64,000 nt of DNA from Lederbergia lenta NBRC 16444 (GTDB lineage: Bacteria; Bacillota; Bacilli; Bacillales; Bacillaceae_C). The notes beneath the pieces are model-generated. The model searched no databases and had not been told where the DNA came from. It saw only the letters and a list, made by a program, of their open reading frames with translations. The DNA is taken from the NCBI RefSeq assembly GCF_001591545.1, contig NZ_BCVC01000001.1:1798001-1862000 (forward strand). Direction: 5' to 3'. A program made the position numbers and the translations under genes. Positions 43,487 to 53,104 of this stretch are shown one piece after another (the first letter of the stretch is position 1; each line of letters starts with the position of its first letter).

Positions 43487-43996
43487 TTACTGGTCTACAT
43501 CCTCTAAAGCTTTCAATTCTGTCGCATCTACTTCAAATTCCATTAATTGATCCCAATCGTCATGACCTATTAAATCTAATTGTGCCTCAATTAACATTTT
43601 AAATCTAGTTCTAAAAACTTTTGATTGTTTTTTCAGTTCTTCAATTTCCAGTGCTATTTTACGCGCTTTAGACAATGATTCATTTACGATTCTATCCGCA
43701 TTTTTTTCTGCTTCTCTGATGATTAGTTTTGCTTCTTTTTGCGCATTGCCTCTTACTTCTTCTGCTGCTTCTTGAGCAACAACTATGGACTTGTGCAAAG
43801 TATCTTCAATACTGCTGAAATGTCCTAATCGTTCATTTGTGGAAGTCAATTTGTCTTCCAATTCCTTTTTCTCGCGAAGGATCAGTTCATAGTCTTTAAT
43901 AATTTGATCCAAAAATTCATTAACCTCATCTTCATCATAACCACGCATCTTTTTACCAAATTCTTTATTATGTATATCCACTGGCGTTAACGACAT
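43487..43996 (-). CDS. divIVA: Cell-division initiation protein DivIVA
   Basis: Senses negative membrane curvature at poles and septa, recruiting MinJ/MinD and sporulation factors. The product has 169 residues from the ATG at 43994-43996 behind a GGAGGTG site; the sequence begins MSLTPVDIHNKEFGKKMRGYDEDEVNEFLDQ. The lipid-binding N-terminus is followed by a long heptad-rich coiled coil up to about residue 145. It lies between ylmH and the ileS leader, as in B. subtilis. Confidence 0.97.
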   Translation of the reverse strand: MSLTPVDIHNKEFGKKMRGYDEDEVNEFLDQIIKDYELILREKKELEDKLTSTNERLGHFSSIEDTLHKSIVVAQEAAEEVRGNAQKEAKLIIREAEKNADRIVNESLSKARKIALEIEELKKQSKVFRTRFKMLIEAQLDLIGHDDWDQLMEFEVDATELKALEDVDQ

Positions 43997-44092
43997 GAAT
44001 GCCACCTCCACTGCTCATCTTTCGACTATGCGTATATTGATATTATACAGAATTCCGACGGAATATGTCGATAATCTTGAAATTTATCTCGT

Positions 44093-44866
44093 TTATTTTA
44101 ATAATCCTACTTTTATACGCCATCGATCTTTTTTTGTTTTACCTTGAATCTCAATAATTTTACATCGTCCCATTCCACGTACAGACAATACATCGCTTGC
44201 CATACACTCGAATGCAGTTTGTTCTACCTTTTCCCAATTGACTTTTATGAGCCCTTGTTGAATAAGATTTTGTGACTTTTGTCTTGAGATATTATAAGCA
44301 GCTGCAAGGATAACATCGAGGCGCAAAGAACTGACTGTTTTTTCTGATTCACGCCATTGTTCATCGGATGAAATCGGATCATCAGCTTGTTTTTGAATGG
44401 TCACTTTGGCTTTACCAATTTGATTTAATTCCAAAAAAATATAACTTTCTACTTCTTCAGCCATGAAGAATTGAATCCTGTCACCGCTCTTTCTAATATC
44501 ACCAAATTTATCTCTCTTTAGTCCAAGTGACATGATGGAACCCAGAACCATTCTATGATCTAGTTGAATAAACTTTCGCGGGTAATCAACCTCATATAGC
44601 CCAATTTGAAAGTCTTCGTCCTTTAGTTCAAAATATCCGGGATAGATATAAGCCCTTTTTCGCTCACTGTTTTCCGCTCCCCCAAAGAACTGGTAACATA
44701 CCTCATTGTTTTCTCCCAAAAGTGCACTTAAAATAAATTGTTGACGCGGATCAAGAAAATCAGTCAATTTAGCTGCATAAGTGCGATCTACGTATTCTCT
44801 CCACTCGACAACTTGATCGATGAATTCTTTTTCTTCTGGTCTGAAATGCTGGTAAACGACAGACAT
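44093..44866 (-). CDS. ylmH: S4-domain RNA-binding protein YlmH
   Basis: A ribosome-associated S4-domain protein of the YlmH family; the family is linked to rescue of stalled 50S-peptidyl-tRNA complexes and to the division cluster. The product has 257 residues. The N-terminal half has no catalytic motif. The C-terminal S4 domain is visible from about residue 184 (SLRLDVILAAAYNISRQKSQNLIQQGLIKVNWEKVE). It sits between ylmG and divIVA. Confidence 0.93.
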   Translation of the reverse strand: MSVVYQHFRPEEKEFIDQVVEWREYVDRTYAAKLTDFLDPRQQFILSALLGENNEVCYQFFGGAENSERKRAYIYPGYFELKDEDFQIGLYEVDYPRKFIQLDHRMVLGSIMSLGLKRDKFGDIRKSGDRIQFFMAEEVESYIFLELNQIGKAKVTIQKQADDPISSDEQWRESEKTVSSLRLDVILAAAYNISRQKSQNLIQQGLIKVNWEKVEQTAFECMASDVLSVRGMGRCKIIEIQGKTKKDRWRIKVGLLK

Positions 44867-44957
44867 TGCTCACACTCCATTTAGTTCCTACTACATAGAT
44901 CACAACGACTTTGCCACAAGTCGTTGTATACATCACAAAATTACTCTAATTTCTCTT

Positions 44958-45221
44958 TTAACCAAACCAGAGCGCGAGTTGTTGTAATCCACCTGTAGCC
45001 AGCCTTAATACAAAAAAAGCAACGATTGGGGAAATATCGATCATTCCTAACGCCGGAACAAATCGACGAAATGGTTCTAGATAAGGTTCACAAATTCGCG
45101 CTAAAAATTGGCCAATCCCTGTTTCTCGAGAATTTGGAAACCAAGACATTAAAATATAAATAATTAATGCAAAAGAATAATATTGTATTAATGTAGCTAA
45201 TATACCAACGATCATGTTCAT
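44958..45221 (-). CDS. ylmG: YggT-family membrane protein YlmG
   Basis: Small integral membrane protein of the YggT family, with a poorly defined role in envelope or division processes. The product has 87 residues from the ATG at 45219-45221; a GTG five codons upstream overlaps the ribosome binding site. Two hydrophobic helices flank the [20 protein letters not shown] loop and the [21 protein letters not shown] motif, characteristic of the family. It follows sepF. Confidence 0.9.
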   Translation of the reverse strand: MNMIVGILATLIQYYSFALIIYILMSWFPNSRETGIGQFLARICEPYLEPFRRFVPALGMIDISPIVAFFVLRLATGGLQQLALWFG

Positions 45222-45226
45222 ATTAC

Positions 45227-45670
45227 TCAACTCCACCTCGTATCTTGAAATTCACTATCATTCATTAGTTCAGATATATTACCTGAGACTTCCACATTAT
45301 CTGGCGTACACAGAAAGATATCCTGACCTACCTTTTGGATATCGCCACCAATAGCATATACGGCACCACTTAAGAAATCGACAATACGCACACCTTGATC
45401 ACGCTGTATTCTTTGTAAGTTGACAACGACTGCTCGACGGTTAACTAAATGATCAGCAACCTCTTGCGCTTCTGCATATACTCTTGGTTCAATCAAAATC
45501 ACTTTTGAAGACTTTTGGACACTTTGTAAGCTAACGACATTTTGTTTTCGATTTATAGGTTGTTCACTTTCCACACTTGGACGTGTTTCCTTTACAACTT
45601 CTTCTTCCTCGTACTCATATTCATCCTCCAGCTGAAAAAAGTTTTTAAACTTCGTTTTCATGCCCATCAT
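45227..45670 (-). CDS. sepF: Cell division protein SepF (YlmF)
   Basis: Ring-forming partner of FtsZ that tethers it to the membrane through an N-terminal amphipathic helix. The product has 147 residues. The N-terminus [15 protein letters not shown] and an acidic linker are followed by the core with [30 protein letters not shown] and the [11 protein letters not shown] motif. The first ATG overlaps the ylmE stop (TAATG); the second ATG (45665-45667) has better spacing to the AAGGAGGG site. Confidence 0.96.
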   Translation of the reverse strand: MMGMKTKFKNFFQLEDEYEYEEEEVVKETRPSVESEQPINRKQNVVSLQSVQKSSKVILIEPRVYAEAQEVADHLVNRRAVVVNLQRIQRDQGVRIVDFLSGAVYAIGGDIQKVGQDIFLCTPDNVEVSGNISELMNDSEFQDTRWS

Positions 45671-46356
45671 TATCCCTCCTTAGATTCTTCCCCAACAAGC
45701 GCTGTACCAATACGAACAAATGTGGAACCTTCTTCAATTGCAATAAGATAATCATTCGACATACCCATCGATAATTCTGTGCATGGAGCATGTGCCAATT
45801 TCATCTTCGCTATTTCTATTTGAATATGCTTCAACTTCCGAAAACACGCGCGCGGGATACTGCTGTCATCTGTATGTGGGGCCATTGTCATTAAACCTAC
45901 AATAACAATATTTTGATATTCACTAAGCTGTTCAATAAAAGGAATTACCTCATCTGGATTGATACCATGCTTCGATTCTTCACCTGAAACATTCACTTGA
46001 ACAAAACATTTAATCTGCTTATCTGCTCGCTTATTAATTTCTTTAGCGAGAGATAGTCTGTCCAATGAATGAATAAAGGAAACTTTATCAATGATATTCT
46101 TCACTTTTCTTGTTTGTAATGTGCCAATAAAATGCCAAACTGCTTGACCTTTGAACGCTTCCCATTTAGAAGTAAGACCATCATCACGATTCTCACCAAA
46201 ATGTATAATTCCTGCATCATGAGCTTCTAACGCTCTTTCTGTAGAAACATATTTTGTAACCGCAATGATAGCCACTTCATTAGGAGATCTTTCAGATTGT
46301 TCACAGGCTACTGCAATATTATTATTAATAACTGCTAATTTACTCTTTACTGTCAT
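45670..46356 (-). CDS. ylmE: YggS-family pyridoxal phosphate homeostasis protein YlmE
   Basis: PLP-binding alanine-racemase-fold protein that keeps vitamin B6 and amino acid pools in balance. The product has 228 residues. The PLP lysine lies in [33 protein letters not shown] and [27 protein letters not shown] are family signatures. In B. subtilis ylmD precedes it; here ylmC is the upstream neighbour and ylmD is missing. Confidence 0.95.
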   Translation of the reverse strand: MTVKSKLAVINNNIAVACEQSERSPNEVAIIAVTKYVSTERALEAHDAGIIHFGENRDDGLTSKWEAFKGQAVWHFIGTLQTRKVKNIIDKVSFIHSLDRLSLAKEINKRADKQIKCFVQVNVSGEESKHGINPDEVIPFIEQLSEYQNIVIVGLMTMAPHTDDSSIPRACFRKLKHIQIEIAKMKLAHAPCTELSMGMSNDYLIAIEEGSTFVRIGTALVGEESKEG

Positions 46357-46448
46357 GAATTAAAACTCCTAATAATTCTTTGTCCCTAATAGACGAAAGG
46401 ATATTTTCTTTAGTGTACCATAAATGAGTGTAAACGGATATTGTAAAC

Positions 46449-46724
46449 TTATTGTTGTGGCTCACTAATCTGCTTTTGAACAAATTTAGTTACTTGATGT
46501 CTTACCAAAATAACATCTGTACCTATTTTTACGATTTGATTCCAGGGAATAGCTATTTCCTCCTCTCTACCGAAAAATCCTAAAAGTCTTCCCGTATTGC
46601 CAATAATAATCGTTTCAATCTTACCGGTCTCAAGATTGATTTCTATGTCTCCGATGTTACCAAGTTTTTTTCCATCACTAATATTTACTACATCTTTAAT
46701 TTGAAATTCAGATATTCTCACCAT
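46449..46724 (-). CDS. ylmC: YlmC/YmxH family sporulation-associated protein (PRC-barrel)
   Basis: Small PRC-barrel-like protein, often annotated as sporulation protein of the YlmC/YmxH family; function unknown. The product has 91 residues from the ATG at 46722-46724, preceded by GAGAGGGG. The MVRISEFQIKDVVNISDGKKLGNIGDIEINLETG pattern (two adjacent halves) and the FFGREEEIAIPWNQIVKIGTDVILV strand pair are typical. It follows sigG, as in B. subtilis, although ylmA is missing between ylmC and its neighbours. Confidence 0.9.
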   Translation of the reverse strand: MVRISEFQIKDVVNISDGKKLGNIGDIEINLETGKIETIIIGNTGRLLGFFGREEEIAIPWNQIVKIGTDVILVRHQVTKFVQKQISEPQQ

Positions 46725-46873
46725 AACAATTCCCCTCTCATATTCAGGATCGCTCATTACTATATGTATGCATAAGCGATAGACATTCATGTATGGAATG
46801 AAATATGAAAACTTATGTTCAACTAACTTACTCGCACAATAAAAATCATCTTTTTTCATACTTCTTCCATGCT

Positions 46874-46920
46874 TAAAAAGCATCATACCCCCATCGTGTA
46901 GAAGGGGTATGATGCTTTTT
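46874..46920 (-). terminator. sigG terminator
   Basis: Minus strand: AAAAAGCATCATACCCC and GGGGTATGATGC arms end in a T-run. The hairpin starts inside the sigG stop codon. It is near perfect and separates sigG from ylmC. Confidence 0.92.
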
Positions 46921-47696
46921 TACTGGATATTCTTATTCATTTGTTTGATAGCTGCTTTTTCAAGTCTAGAAACTTGTGCTTGCGATATTCCTATTTCCTC
47001 TGCGACTTCCATTTGTGTTTTCCCTTGAAAAAATCGTTTGCGGATGATCATTTTTTCTCGGTCGTTTAATCTTTGCAAACCATCATGCAGCGCTATTTCT
47101 TCAATCCATAATGTATCGCGGCTTTTTTCATCGCTTAGCTGATCCATCACGAAAATCGGATCTCCACCATCATTATATATCGGCTCAAATAATGATACTG
47201 GATCTTGAATCGCATCTAAAGCGAATACAACTTCTTCTCGAGGAATGTCCAACTCTTTGGCGATTTCCAAGGCAGTTGGCTCCTTCGAGTACTTTGCCAT
47301 TAACTTTTCTCGAACATGCAATGCTTTATAAGCTATATCTCTTAAAGATCTTGAAACTCGGATTGGGTTATTATCTCTTAAGTATCTCCGAATTTCCCCG
47401 ATAATCATCGGTACTGCATAAGTAGAAAAACGAACATTTTGGTTCAAATCAAAATTATCTATTGATTTCATCAGTCCAATACAGCCAACTTGGAAAAGGT
47501 CATCCACATATTCACCTCTGTTGTTAAAGCGCTGAATGACACTCAAAACAAGCCTTAAATTTCCATTCACTAGTTTTTCACGCGCTGATAAGTCCCCTTG
47601 TTGCATTTCCTTTAAAAGTTTCCGCATTTCATCATTTTTTAGCACGGGGAGCTTAGAAGTATCCACACCGCATATTTCAACTTTATTCCGCTTCAA
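46920..47696 (-). CDS. sigG: RNA polymerase sporulation sigma factor SigG
   Basis: Late forespore sigma factor. The product has 258 residues. The N-terminus RNKVEICGVDTSKLPVLKN is the SigG-specific anti-sigma-contact segment. Region 2 (LFQVGCIGLMKSIDNFDLNQNVRFSTYAVPMIIGEI) and region 4 (QMEVAEEIGISQAQVSRLEK) follow. The start is TTG at 47694-47696 with an AAGGAGGG site. A SigF-type promoter lies upstream, matching the known activation of sigG in the forespore. It follows sigE. Confidence 0.98.
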   Translation of the reverse strand: MKRNKVEICGVDTSKLPVLKNDEMRKLLKEMQQGDLSAREKLVNGNLRLVLSVIQRFNNRGEYVDDLFQVGCIGLMKSIDNFDLNQNVRFSTYAVPMIIGEIRRYLRDNNPIRVSRSLRDIAYKALHVREKLMAKYSKEPTALEIAKELDIPREEVVFALDAIQDPVSLFEPIYNDGGDPIFVMDQLSDEKSRDTLWIEEIALHDGLQRLNDREKMIIRKRFFQGKTQMEVAEEIGISQAQVSRLEKAAIKQMNKNIQ

Positions 47697-47733
47697 CTTT
47701 TTCCCTCCTTGCAGGAGCAGCTATACAAAATTA

Positions 47734-47761
47734 AGTATCTCCGTAGGGGGAAAATCTATGC
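47734..47761 (-). promoter_or_regulatory. SigF-type promoter of sigG
   Basis: Minus strand: GCATA (47757-47761), a 14-base spacer and GGAGATACT (47734-47742), matching the SigF consensus GYATA...GGNNANANT. It lies 38 bases upstream of sigG. Confidence 0.7.
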
Positions 47762-47841
47762 ATAATTACTTTTTCTTTGATGTTAAAAAAATACGATAAC
47801 ACCTTGATTATTAAGGAAGAAAACTACTTATATTATTTTTT

Positions 47842-48561
47842 CTAAACCATTTTATTAAACTCCTTTTGCAGTCTTTTAATGATTCTTTTTTCAAGTCTCG
47901 ATATATATGACTGGGATATCCCAAGCATATCAGCTACGTCCTTTTGTGTTTTTTCTTCTCCTCCCACAAGACCAAAACGCAGTTCCATAATTTGTTTTTC
48001 CCGGTCAGATAATTTCTCAAGTGCCCTTAACAGCAATGACTTATCTACATTTGCATCCAATTCCTTTGTGATAATATCATTTTCTGTCCCTAAAACATCA
48101 GATAATAATAATTCATTTCCATCCCAATCAATATTCAATGGTTCATCGAAAGACACTTCAGAGCGGGTTTTATTATTTCTTCGCAAATACATTAGAATTT
48201 CATTTTCGATACATCTTGACGCGTATGTAGCTAATTTTATTTTTTTCTCTGGATTAAATGTATTAACAGCTTTGATTAAACCAATCGTTCCAATACTAAT
48301 TAAATCTTCAATATTAATGCCCGTATTTTCAAATTTACGCGCAATATATACGACTAGTCTCAGATTTCTTTCAATCAAAATCGATCTAGCCGTTTTATCT
48401 CCACTAGGAAGTTTATTTAATAATATTGCTTCCTCGTCTCTAGACAGTGGCGGAGGTAATGCTTCACTACCACCGATATAGAAAACTTCATCAGATTTTA
48501 AACCGAATTTCTTGAGTAATCGATACCAATAATAATACAGACGCAATCGTAATTTTTTCAA
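47842..48561 (-). CDS. sigE: RNA polymerase sporulation sigma factor SigE (pro-form)
   Basis: First mother-cell sigma factor, made as an inactive pro-protein and cleaved by SpoIIGA. The product has 239 residues, exactly the B. subtilis length, when started at the TTG at 48559-48561, which has a GGAGGA site. The basic amphipathic pro-sequence [20 protein letters not shown] precedes the [15 protein letters not shown] cleavage region. Region 2 ([34 protein letters not shown]) and region 4 follow. An upstream in-frame ATG would add 19 residues and is unlikely. It is downstream of spoIIGA. Confidence 0.98.
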   Translation of the reverse strand: MKKLRLRLYYYWYRLLKKFGLKSDEVFYIGGSEALPPPLSRDEEAILLNKLPSGDKTARSILIERNLRLVVYIARKFENTGINIEDLISIGTIGLIKAVNTFNPEKKIKLATYASRCIENEILMYLRRNNKTRSEVSFDEPLNIDWDGNELLLSDVLGTENDIITKELDANVDKSLLLRALEKLSDREKQIMELRFGLVGGEEKTQKDVADMLGISQSYISRLEKRIIKRLQKEFNKMV

Positions 48562-48785
48562 AAATGATCCTCCTTCCAATCTTTCAAGCTCATTTTTCAG
48601 ACGCTTACTCATATTCATACTTATTATTTAAACTACCATTCAACATACACTTCGTTTGTCCCAAGTAAATGCGGGCTTCCTCTCAAGGAAAAGCGAGTAC
48701 CTCTGTATGCTGAATGCTCAGTGGTTATATATTGATCTTTCAACTCGCTCAGAGTAAATGAATTTTTCAGAAATCTCTTTTATTA

Positions 48786-49712
48786 TTAGGACGCAGGCTG
48801 AATAATGCCATCTGAAGCCATTAACGGGTGGATAATACAGTGAAAACGTTGATCACCCGAAAGTTCTTGATCCGTAAATACAATAAGTGCTTTTTTCACT
48901 TCTTTTACAGTGTTATTTTCCAAAAGTGTCATTTTATCAGCTTTAAATGCGCATAGTAATTGATTTTTTTGGCCAAGGGTTGTTGCCGGAATCAGTCTCA
49001 TCATATCTGCCCATTGTGGAGGTATTTGTCCTACTGCATCCAAATTGTCATTTTTACTAGAAGCCAGAAGAAGAATTTCTTTTGGTAGCTGATCGGCCAC
49101 GGCTGATGCTTGCACTATCATTACAGGCATTTTAGAAATTGGATCATACAAGTTATTCCCGCTGTCAATTAATCCTTTTAATGAAAATTCTATATCATTG
49201 ATAACAACATCTACATCAACTAAGACATCATAGACTAGATTAGAAACTGTAATCCTATTCGTGCTGCGTTGCGAGAAATGCCATGCAGCAGGAAAACCGA
49301 TCATTACAAATAACCAACTAATTGGATCTCCATATCCTTGTATGCTATTCACTAGAACTGCAGATTGTAGCTCAATGTCGAAATTTAATAAGTAATGAAT
49401 CCCAATTAGTATCCCACCCATTAAAAATGTAGAGAAATACAATGTCATTAACCCACTAATAAAATAATTTAATCGCTTAAAACCAAATGCAAAGAGAATC
49501 ATAATAACTGAAATACCTATTTTTGATAACGGATGATTTGCTAATGTAGCTAATGGTGTAATAGATAATATAATAAGTAAAGACCCTATTAATCCCCCCA
49601 AGAGAATTCTAGCAAGATGTATATTTCTCTTTAAAAATATTGCTGTCATCCATATAAGCAAGCTATCAACAAGGAAATTTAACAGCCAGATTACATCTAA
49701 ATATACGACCAA
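48786..49712 (-). CDS. spoIIGA: Sigma-E processing peptidase SpoIIGA
   Basis: Membrane aspartic protease that activates pro-SigE after septation. The product has 308 residues from the TTG at 49710-49712, with a GGGAGGAGG site. Five hydrophobic N-terminal helices (MVVYLDVIWLLNFLVDSLLI...) are followed by a cytoplasmic retropepsin-like domain with the LIDSGNNLYDP motif; its Asp is residue 183, the same number as in B. subtilis. It precedes sigE by 224 bases. Confidence 0.96.
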   Translation of the reverse strand: MVVYLDVIWLLNFLVDSLLIWMTAIFLKRNIHLARILLGGLIGSLLIILSITPLATLANHPLSKIGISVIMILFAFGFKRLNYFISGLMTLYFSTFLMGGILIGIHYLLNFDIELQSAVLVNSIQGYGDPISWLFVMIGFPAAWHFSQRSTNRITVSNLVYDVLVDVDVVINDIEFSLKGLIDSGNNLYDPISKMPVMIVQASAVADQLPKEILLLASSKNDNLDAVGQIPPQWADMMRLIPATTLGQKNQLLCAFKADKMTLLENNTVKEVKKALIVFTDQELSGDQRFHCIIHPLMASDGIIQPAS

Positions 49713-49762
49713 GCAAACCTCCTCCCTTTCCGAAAGCAACAAGTTTTCGTTTCCTTTGTTCT

Positions 49763-49896
49763 ATTATAAAAAAGTATATAGTATGCACAATTTGAAGTGT
49801 GTCGGTTTGTAGGTGGGAAAATGCAGAAGTTTTCACATCTTCTTTGGAAGATTGTCAAATTAACAGAAAAATTATCGGACAGGTACATATGTCAAA
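49763..49896 (-). promoter_or_regulatory. Putative Spo0A-controlled promoter region of spoIIGA
   Basis: Minus strand: two TTTGACA sequences (49890-49896 and 49853-49859), one mismatch from the Spo0A box TTCGACA, and a downstream TATAAT (49763-49768) about 50 bases before the start. The arrangement recalls the spoIIG promoter but the -35 is unclear. Confidence 0.45.
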
Positions 49897-50057
49897 AAAG
49901 AGAGGAGAGTGTAGTGTATAAAAAAAGAGTCCATCTACTTACAAGTCAAAACCTTTAAAGCAGCTATCTTGATGTTTTCATTGATACTTGAGGCTATGGA
50001 TACTGAAAAAATATCATTTATGGAAGGTAACCATCTCAAAAGAAAATATTCTTCATA
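49897..50057. other. Non-coding part of the ftsZ-spoIIGA spacer
   Basis: Lies between the putative spoIIGA control region and the ftsZ terminator. No ORF, RNA gene or repeat visible. Confidence 0.5.
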
Positions 50058-50097
50058 CAAAAACAGACCCAATAAACGTTCATCAGGTCTGTTTTGG
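50058..50097 (-). terminator. ftsZ terminator
   Basis: Arms AAAACAGACC and GGTCTGTTTT (50060-50069 and 50086-50095), minus-strand orientation after ftsZ. It closes the dcw cluster. Confidence 0.85.
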
Positions 50098-50141
50098 CCA
50101 CAATCTAATTTTAAAATTTCGATATGCTCTCTACAATAGAA

Positions 50142-51287
50142 CTATCTTCTGCGATTTCTATTTCTTAGGAAAGTTGGTATATCTAAGGTATCTTCTACAG
50201 GTTGCTGGTTTGTACGGGATGGTTCTTGAGGTTCTTCTCTTTTTGGTTCCCGTTGTGTCACATGTGTATTTTGATTCATCGGTTTAGATTGTCCAAATGT
50301 AGGACGCTGCTGTTTAGGCTGCTGGGCAGTAGGTGCCTCATCAAAACCAGTTGCTATGACAGTTACAATAATCTCGTCCTTCAAGTTATCATTAATAACT
50401 GAACCAAAGATCATATTCACTTCTTGGTCTGAAGCAGAAGCTACAATGTCAGCCGCTTCTTGTACTTCATATAGACTTAAATTAGAACCGCCTGTAATAT
50501 TCATCAAGACACCTTGTGCACCCTCAATAGACTTTTCAAGTAAAGGAGATGATATTGCTTTTTTAGCAGCTTCGGATGCTCGATTTTCTCCAGTGGCAAT
50601 ACCTATTCCCATTAAAGCAGACCCTTTATTTGTCATAATTGTTTTAACATCTGCAAAGTCAAGGTTAATCAATCCAGGTGTTGCGATTAAATCTGAGATA
50701 CCTTGTACACCTTGCCTTAAAACATTATCCGCTTCACGGAATGCTTCTAACATTGGTGTGCTCTTATCAACTATTTCTAAAAGTCTATCATTCGGGATGA
50801 CAATTAAAGTATCTACCGCGTCCTTCATTGCCCCGATTCCACCGCCGGCTTGGTTAGCACGCTTTCTACCTTCAAAAGTAAATGGTCGTGTAACAACACC
50901 TACAGTGAGTGCACCGAGGTCACGAGCGATCTGTGCGATAACAGGTGCAGCACCAGTACCTGTTCCACCGCCCATACCAGCAGTAACAAATACCATGTCG
51001 GCACCTTGTAATGCTTCCTCGATCTGCTCCTTGCTTTCTTCAGCTGCTTTCTTACCGACTTCTGGATTGGCTCCTGCTCCAAGTCCTCTAGTGAGTTTAG
51101 CTCCGATTTGCATCTTAATTTCAGCTTTTGATAAATTTAATGCCTGTGCATCTGTATTAACGGCTATAAATTCTACTCCTTGTACGTCGTGTTCTATCAT
51201 CCGGTTAACAGCGTTATTTCCACCGCCACCTACACCGATTACCTTAATCGTTGCTAATGAATCTAAATTTGTATCGAAGTCTAACAT
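50142..51287 (-). CDS. ftsZ: Cell division protein FtsZ
   Basis: Tubulin-like GTPase that forms the cytokinetic ring. The product has 381 residues. The GTP-binding signature GGGTGTGAA is at residues 106-114; N-terminal [17 protein letters not shown] and the NLDFADV T7-loop region with catalytic Asp follow. A variable Q/P-rich linker ends in the conserved C-terminal peptide [13 protein letters not shown], which binds FtsA and SepF. It is 38 bases after ftsA. Confidence 0.99.
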   Translation of the reverse strand: MLDFDTNLDSLATIKVIGVGGGGNNAVNRMIEHDVQGVEFIAVNTDAQALNLSKAEIKMQIGAKLTRGLGAGANPEVGKKAAEESKEQIEEALQGADMVFVTAGMGGGTGTGAAPVIAQIARDLGALTVGVVTRPFTFEGRKRANQAGGGIGAMKDAVDTLIVIPNDRLLEIVDKSTPMLEAFREADNVLRQGVQGISDLIATPGLINLDFADVKTIMTNKGSALMGIGIATGENRASEAAKKAISSPLLEKSIEGAQGVLMNITGGSNLSLYEVQEAADIVASASDQEVNMIFGSVINDNLKDEIIVTVIATGFDEAPTAQQPKQQRPTFGQSKPMNQNTHVTQREPKREEPQEPSRTNQQPVEDTLDIPTFLRNRNRRR

Positions 51288-51325
51288 AGCAAGTCCTCCT
51301 AATTTGGTTTATTCAGCTGGGATGC

Positions 51326-52618
51326 CTACTCGAAAAAGTAACCAAAAAATCTTTTTACTTTTGAGCCTATTTTCTCATCCGTATCTTTTTCTTTTTGTTG
51401 TTTGGTTGAAACTTCTTTGGTTGGTCGTTTATCTGTCGGATCATTTGAATGATGAATGGGTGATGCACTTATATTTCTGCCTTGCAATCTAGCATTCTTA
51501 TAAGCATAACGAATTAATCCTACTGCTGTAGTAAATTGCGGCTCCCGAACACCAATATAATCAGGACTAGCAACGCGAACGCGATTCTGCAAGATGACTT
51601 GGGCTAAATCCATAACACCAGGCATATTTGCTACTCCACCTGTCAACACATACCCGCCTGGGAGGTCTGAATTACCACCCATCCGCTTTATTTCTTGTTG
51701 GACAAGTTCAAAGATTTCTTCCATTCGCGCTTCAATAATATCAGATAATTCTAGCTGATTAAATTGTTGATGCTGATCACTACCAATAATTGGTACGCTA
51801 AACACTTCATCTTCTGATGCAAGGTCGTAAAAAGCGTGGCCATGCTTAATTTTAATTTTTTCTGCATCTTCTGTAGCTGTTCTTAGTCCGATAGATAAAT
51901 CTTTGGTGATATGCTCCCCACCGACTGGAATGACGCTTGTTCCTTTGATAGAGCCTTGCTCAAACACAACTACTGTTGTAGAACCTCCACCGATATCAAT
52001 TAATGCTGTTCCGAGATTCTGTTCATCTTTAGATAACGCCGCTGATGCGGTAGCTAATGGCTGCAACACAATTTCCACAATTTCAAGGCCAGCTCTTTCA
52101 ACACATCGCAGCGTATTATGTAAAATTGTTTTTGAACCTGTAATGATTGTACCTTCCATCTCTAGTCGAACACCAATCATACCTCTTGGATCGGTAATTT
52201 CATCTAATCCGTCTACAATAAATTGTTGAGGAATGATATTAATAATTTCCCTCTCTGGTGGGATAGATACAACCTCAGCAGCATCCATTACCCTTCCAAC
52301 ATCTTCATCGGATATTTCTCTATTTTCACTTGAAACCGCAACTACACCATGACACGGCTGAAGCCCGACATGATTGCCCGCTATGCCGACAATGACATGA
52401 TTGATTTGCATTCCGACCATTCTTTCCGCTTGTTCTACTGCCTTTTTTATAGACTGAACTGTCTCATCAATATCAACAATTGAGCCCTTCCTAATCCCTT
52501 CAGAATCGGCATTTCCAACACCAATGATATTTAAAGAATCATTTGTCATTTCTCCAATTATCACTTTCACTGTGGATGTACCAATGTCCAGGCTGACATA
52601 TATTTCACTGTTGTTCAA
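51326..52618 (-). CDS. ftsA: Cell division protein FtsA
   Basis: Actin-fold protein that anchors FtsZ to the membrane. The product has 430 residues. ATPase motifs are visible: SLDIGTSTVKVIIGE (phosphate 1), ALIDIGGGSTTVVVFE (phosphate 2) and the GYVLTGGVANMPGV adenosine motif. The SHS2 (1C) domain lies between. The C-terminus KVKRFFGYFFE is an amphipathic membrane-targeting helix. It precedes ftsZ and follows sbp. Confidence 0.98.
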   Translation of the reverse strand: MNNSEIYVSLDIGTSTVKVIIGEMTNDSLNIIGVGNADSEGIRKGSIVDIDETVQSIKKAVEQAERMVGMQINHVIVGIAGNHVGLQPCHGVVAVSSENREISDEDVGRVMDAAEVVSIPPEREIINIIPQQFIVDGLDEITDPRGMIGVRLEMEGTIITGSKTILHNTLRCVERAGLEIVEIVLQPLATASAALSKDEQNLGTALIDIGGGSTTVVVFEQGSIKGTSVIPVGGEHITKDLSIGLRTATEDAEKIKIKHGHAFYDLASEDEVFSVPIIGSDQHQQFNQLELSDIIEARMEEIFELVQQEIKRMGGNSDLPGGYVLTGGVANMPGVMDLAQVILQNRVRVASPDYIGVREPQFTTAVGLIRYAYKNARLQGRNISASPIHHSNDPTDKRPTKEVSTKQQKEKDTDEKIGSKVKRFFGYFFE

Positions 52619-52746
52619 TCCATGGCACCTCCTTTTACAAAACTTTTTTTCTTCGTTTATTTAATAGATTCATTTGTAATCATCCTTGAGTTTACTTAAT
52701 AAAATACATTCGGCACTAATTGAGTATTTCCTTTTTATAATACTAT

Positions 52747-53103
52747 TTATTTAGAATTTTCTCTAGCACTAGCCCATTTATTCAATAGAATTCTGCGAAT
52801 CACTGCTATATTTTGGAATAGTCTTATGCCAAATGCAAAAATTGCAGCTAAGTATAAGTCTACACCAAGATGAACACCTAGAAAAGCTAAACTTGCAGCT
52901 AATACTATATTAAAGAAAAAACCAGATACAAATACACGGTTGTCATATAAATTTTGTAAGTGAGACCTGATCCCACCAAATAAAGTGTCCAGTGATGCTA
53001 GTACTGCTATAGAAAGGTAGTTAGCATATTCTTCTGGTATGGTAATATCAGTTAACAATCCAAATGTAATTCCTATTAGAAGACCAAGTAACGGAAGCCA
53101 CAT
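52747..53103 (-). CDS. sbp: Small basic protein Sbp (DUF1290)
   Basis: Membrane protein of unknown function conserved upstream of ftsA in bacilli. The product has 118 residues and about four hydrophobic segments, starting MWLPLLGLLIGITFGLLTDI. The central YLSIAVLASLDTLFGGIRS segment and the RNIAVIRR-like C-terminal part (LFQNIAVIRRILL) are typical of the DUF1290 family. It is directly after ylxX with one base between. Confidence 0.9.
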   Translation of the reverse strand: MWLPLLGLLIGITFGLLTDITIPEEYANYLSIAVLASLDTLFGGIRSHLQNLYDNRVFVSGFFFNIVLAASLAFLGVHLGVDLYLAAIFAFGIRLFQNIAVIRRILLNKWASARENSK

Positions 53104-53104
53104 C

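Noticed and set aside
50356-51492. 378-codon plus-strand ORF opposite ftsZ
   Set aside because: Long antisense frame caused by ftsZ codon bias; the sense gene is unmistakable.
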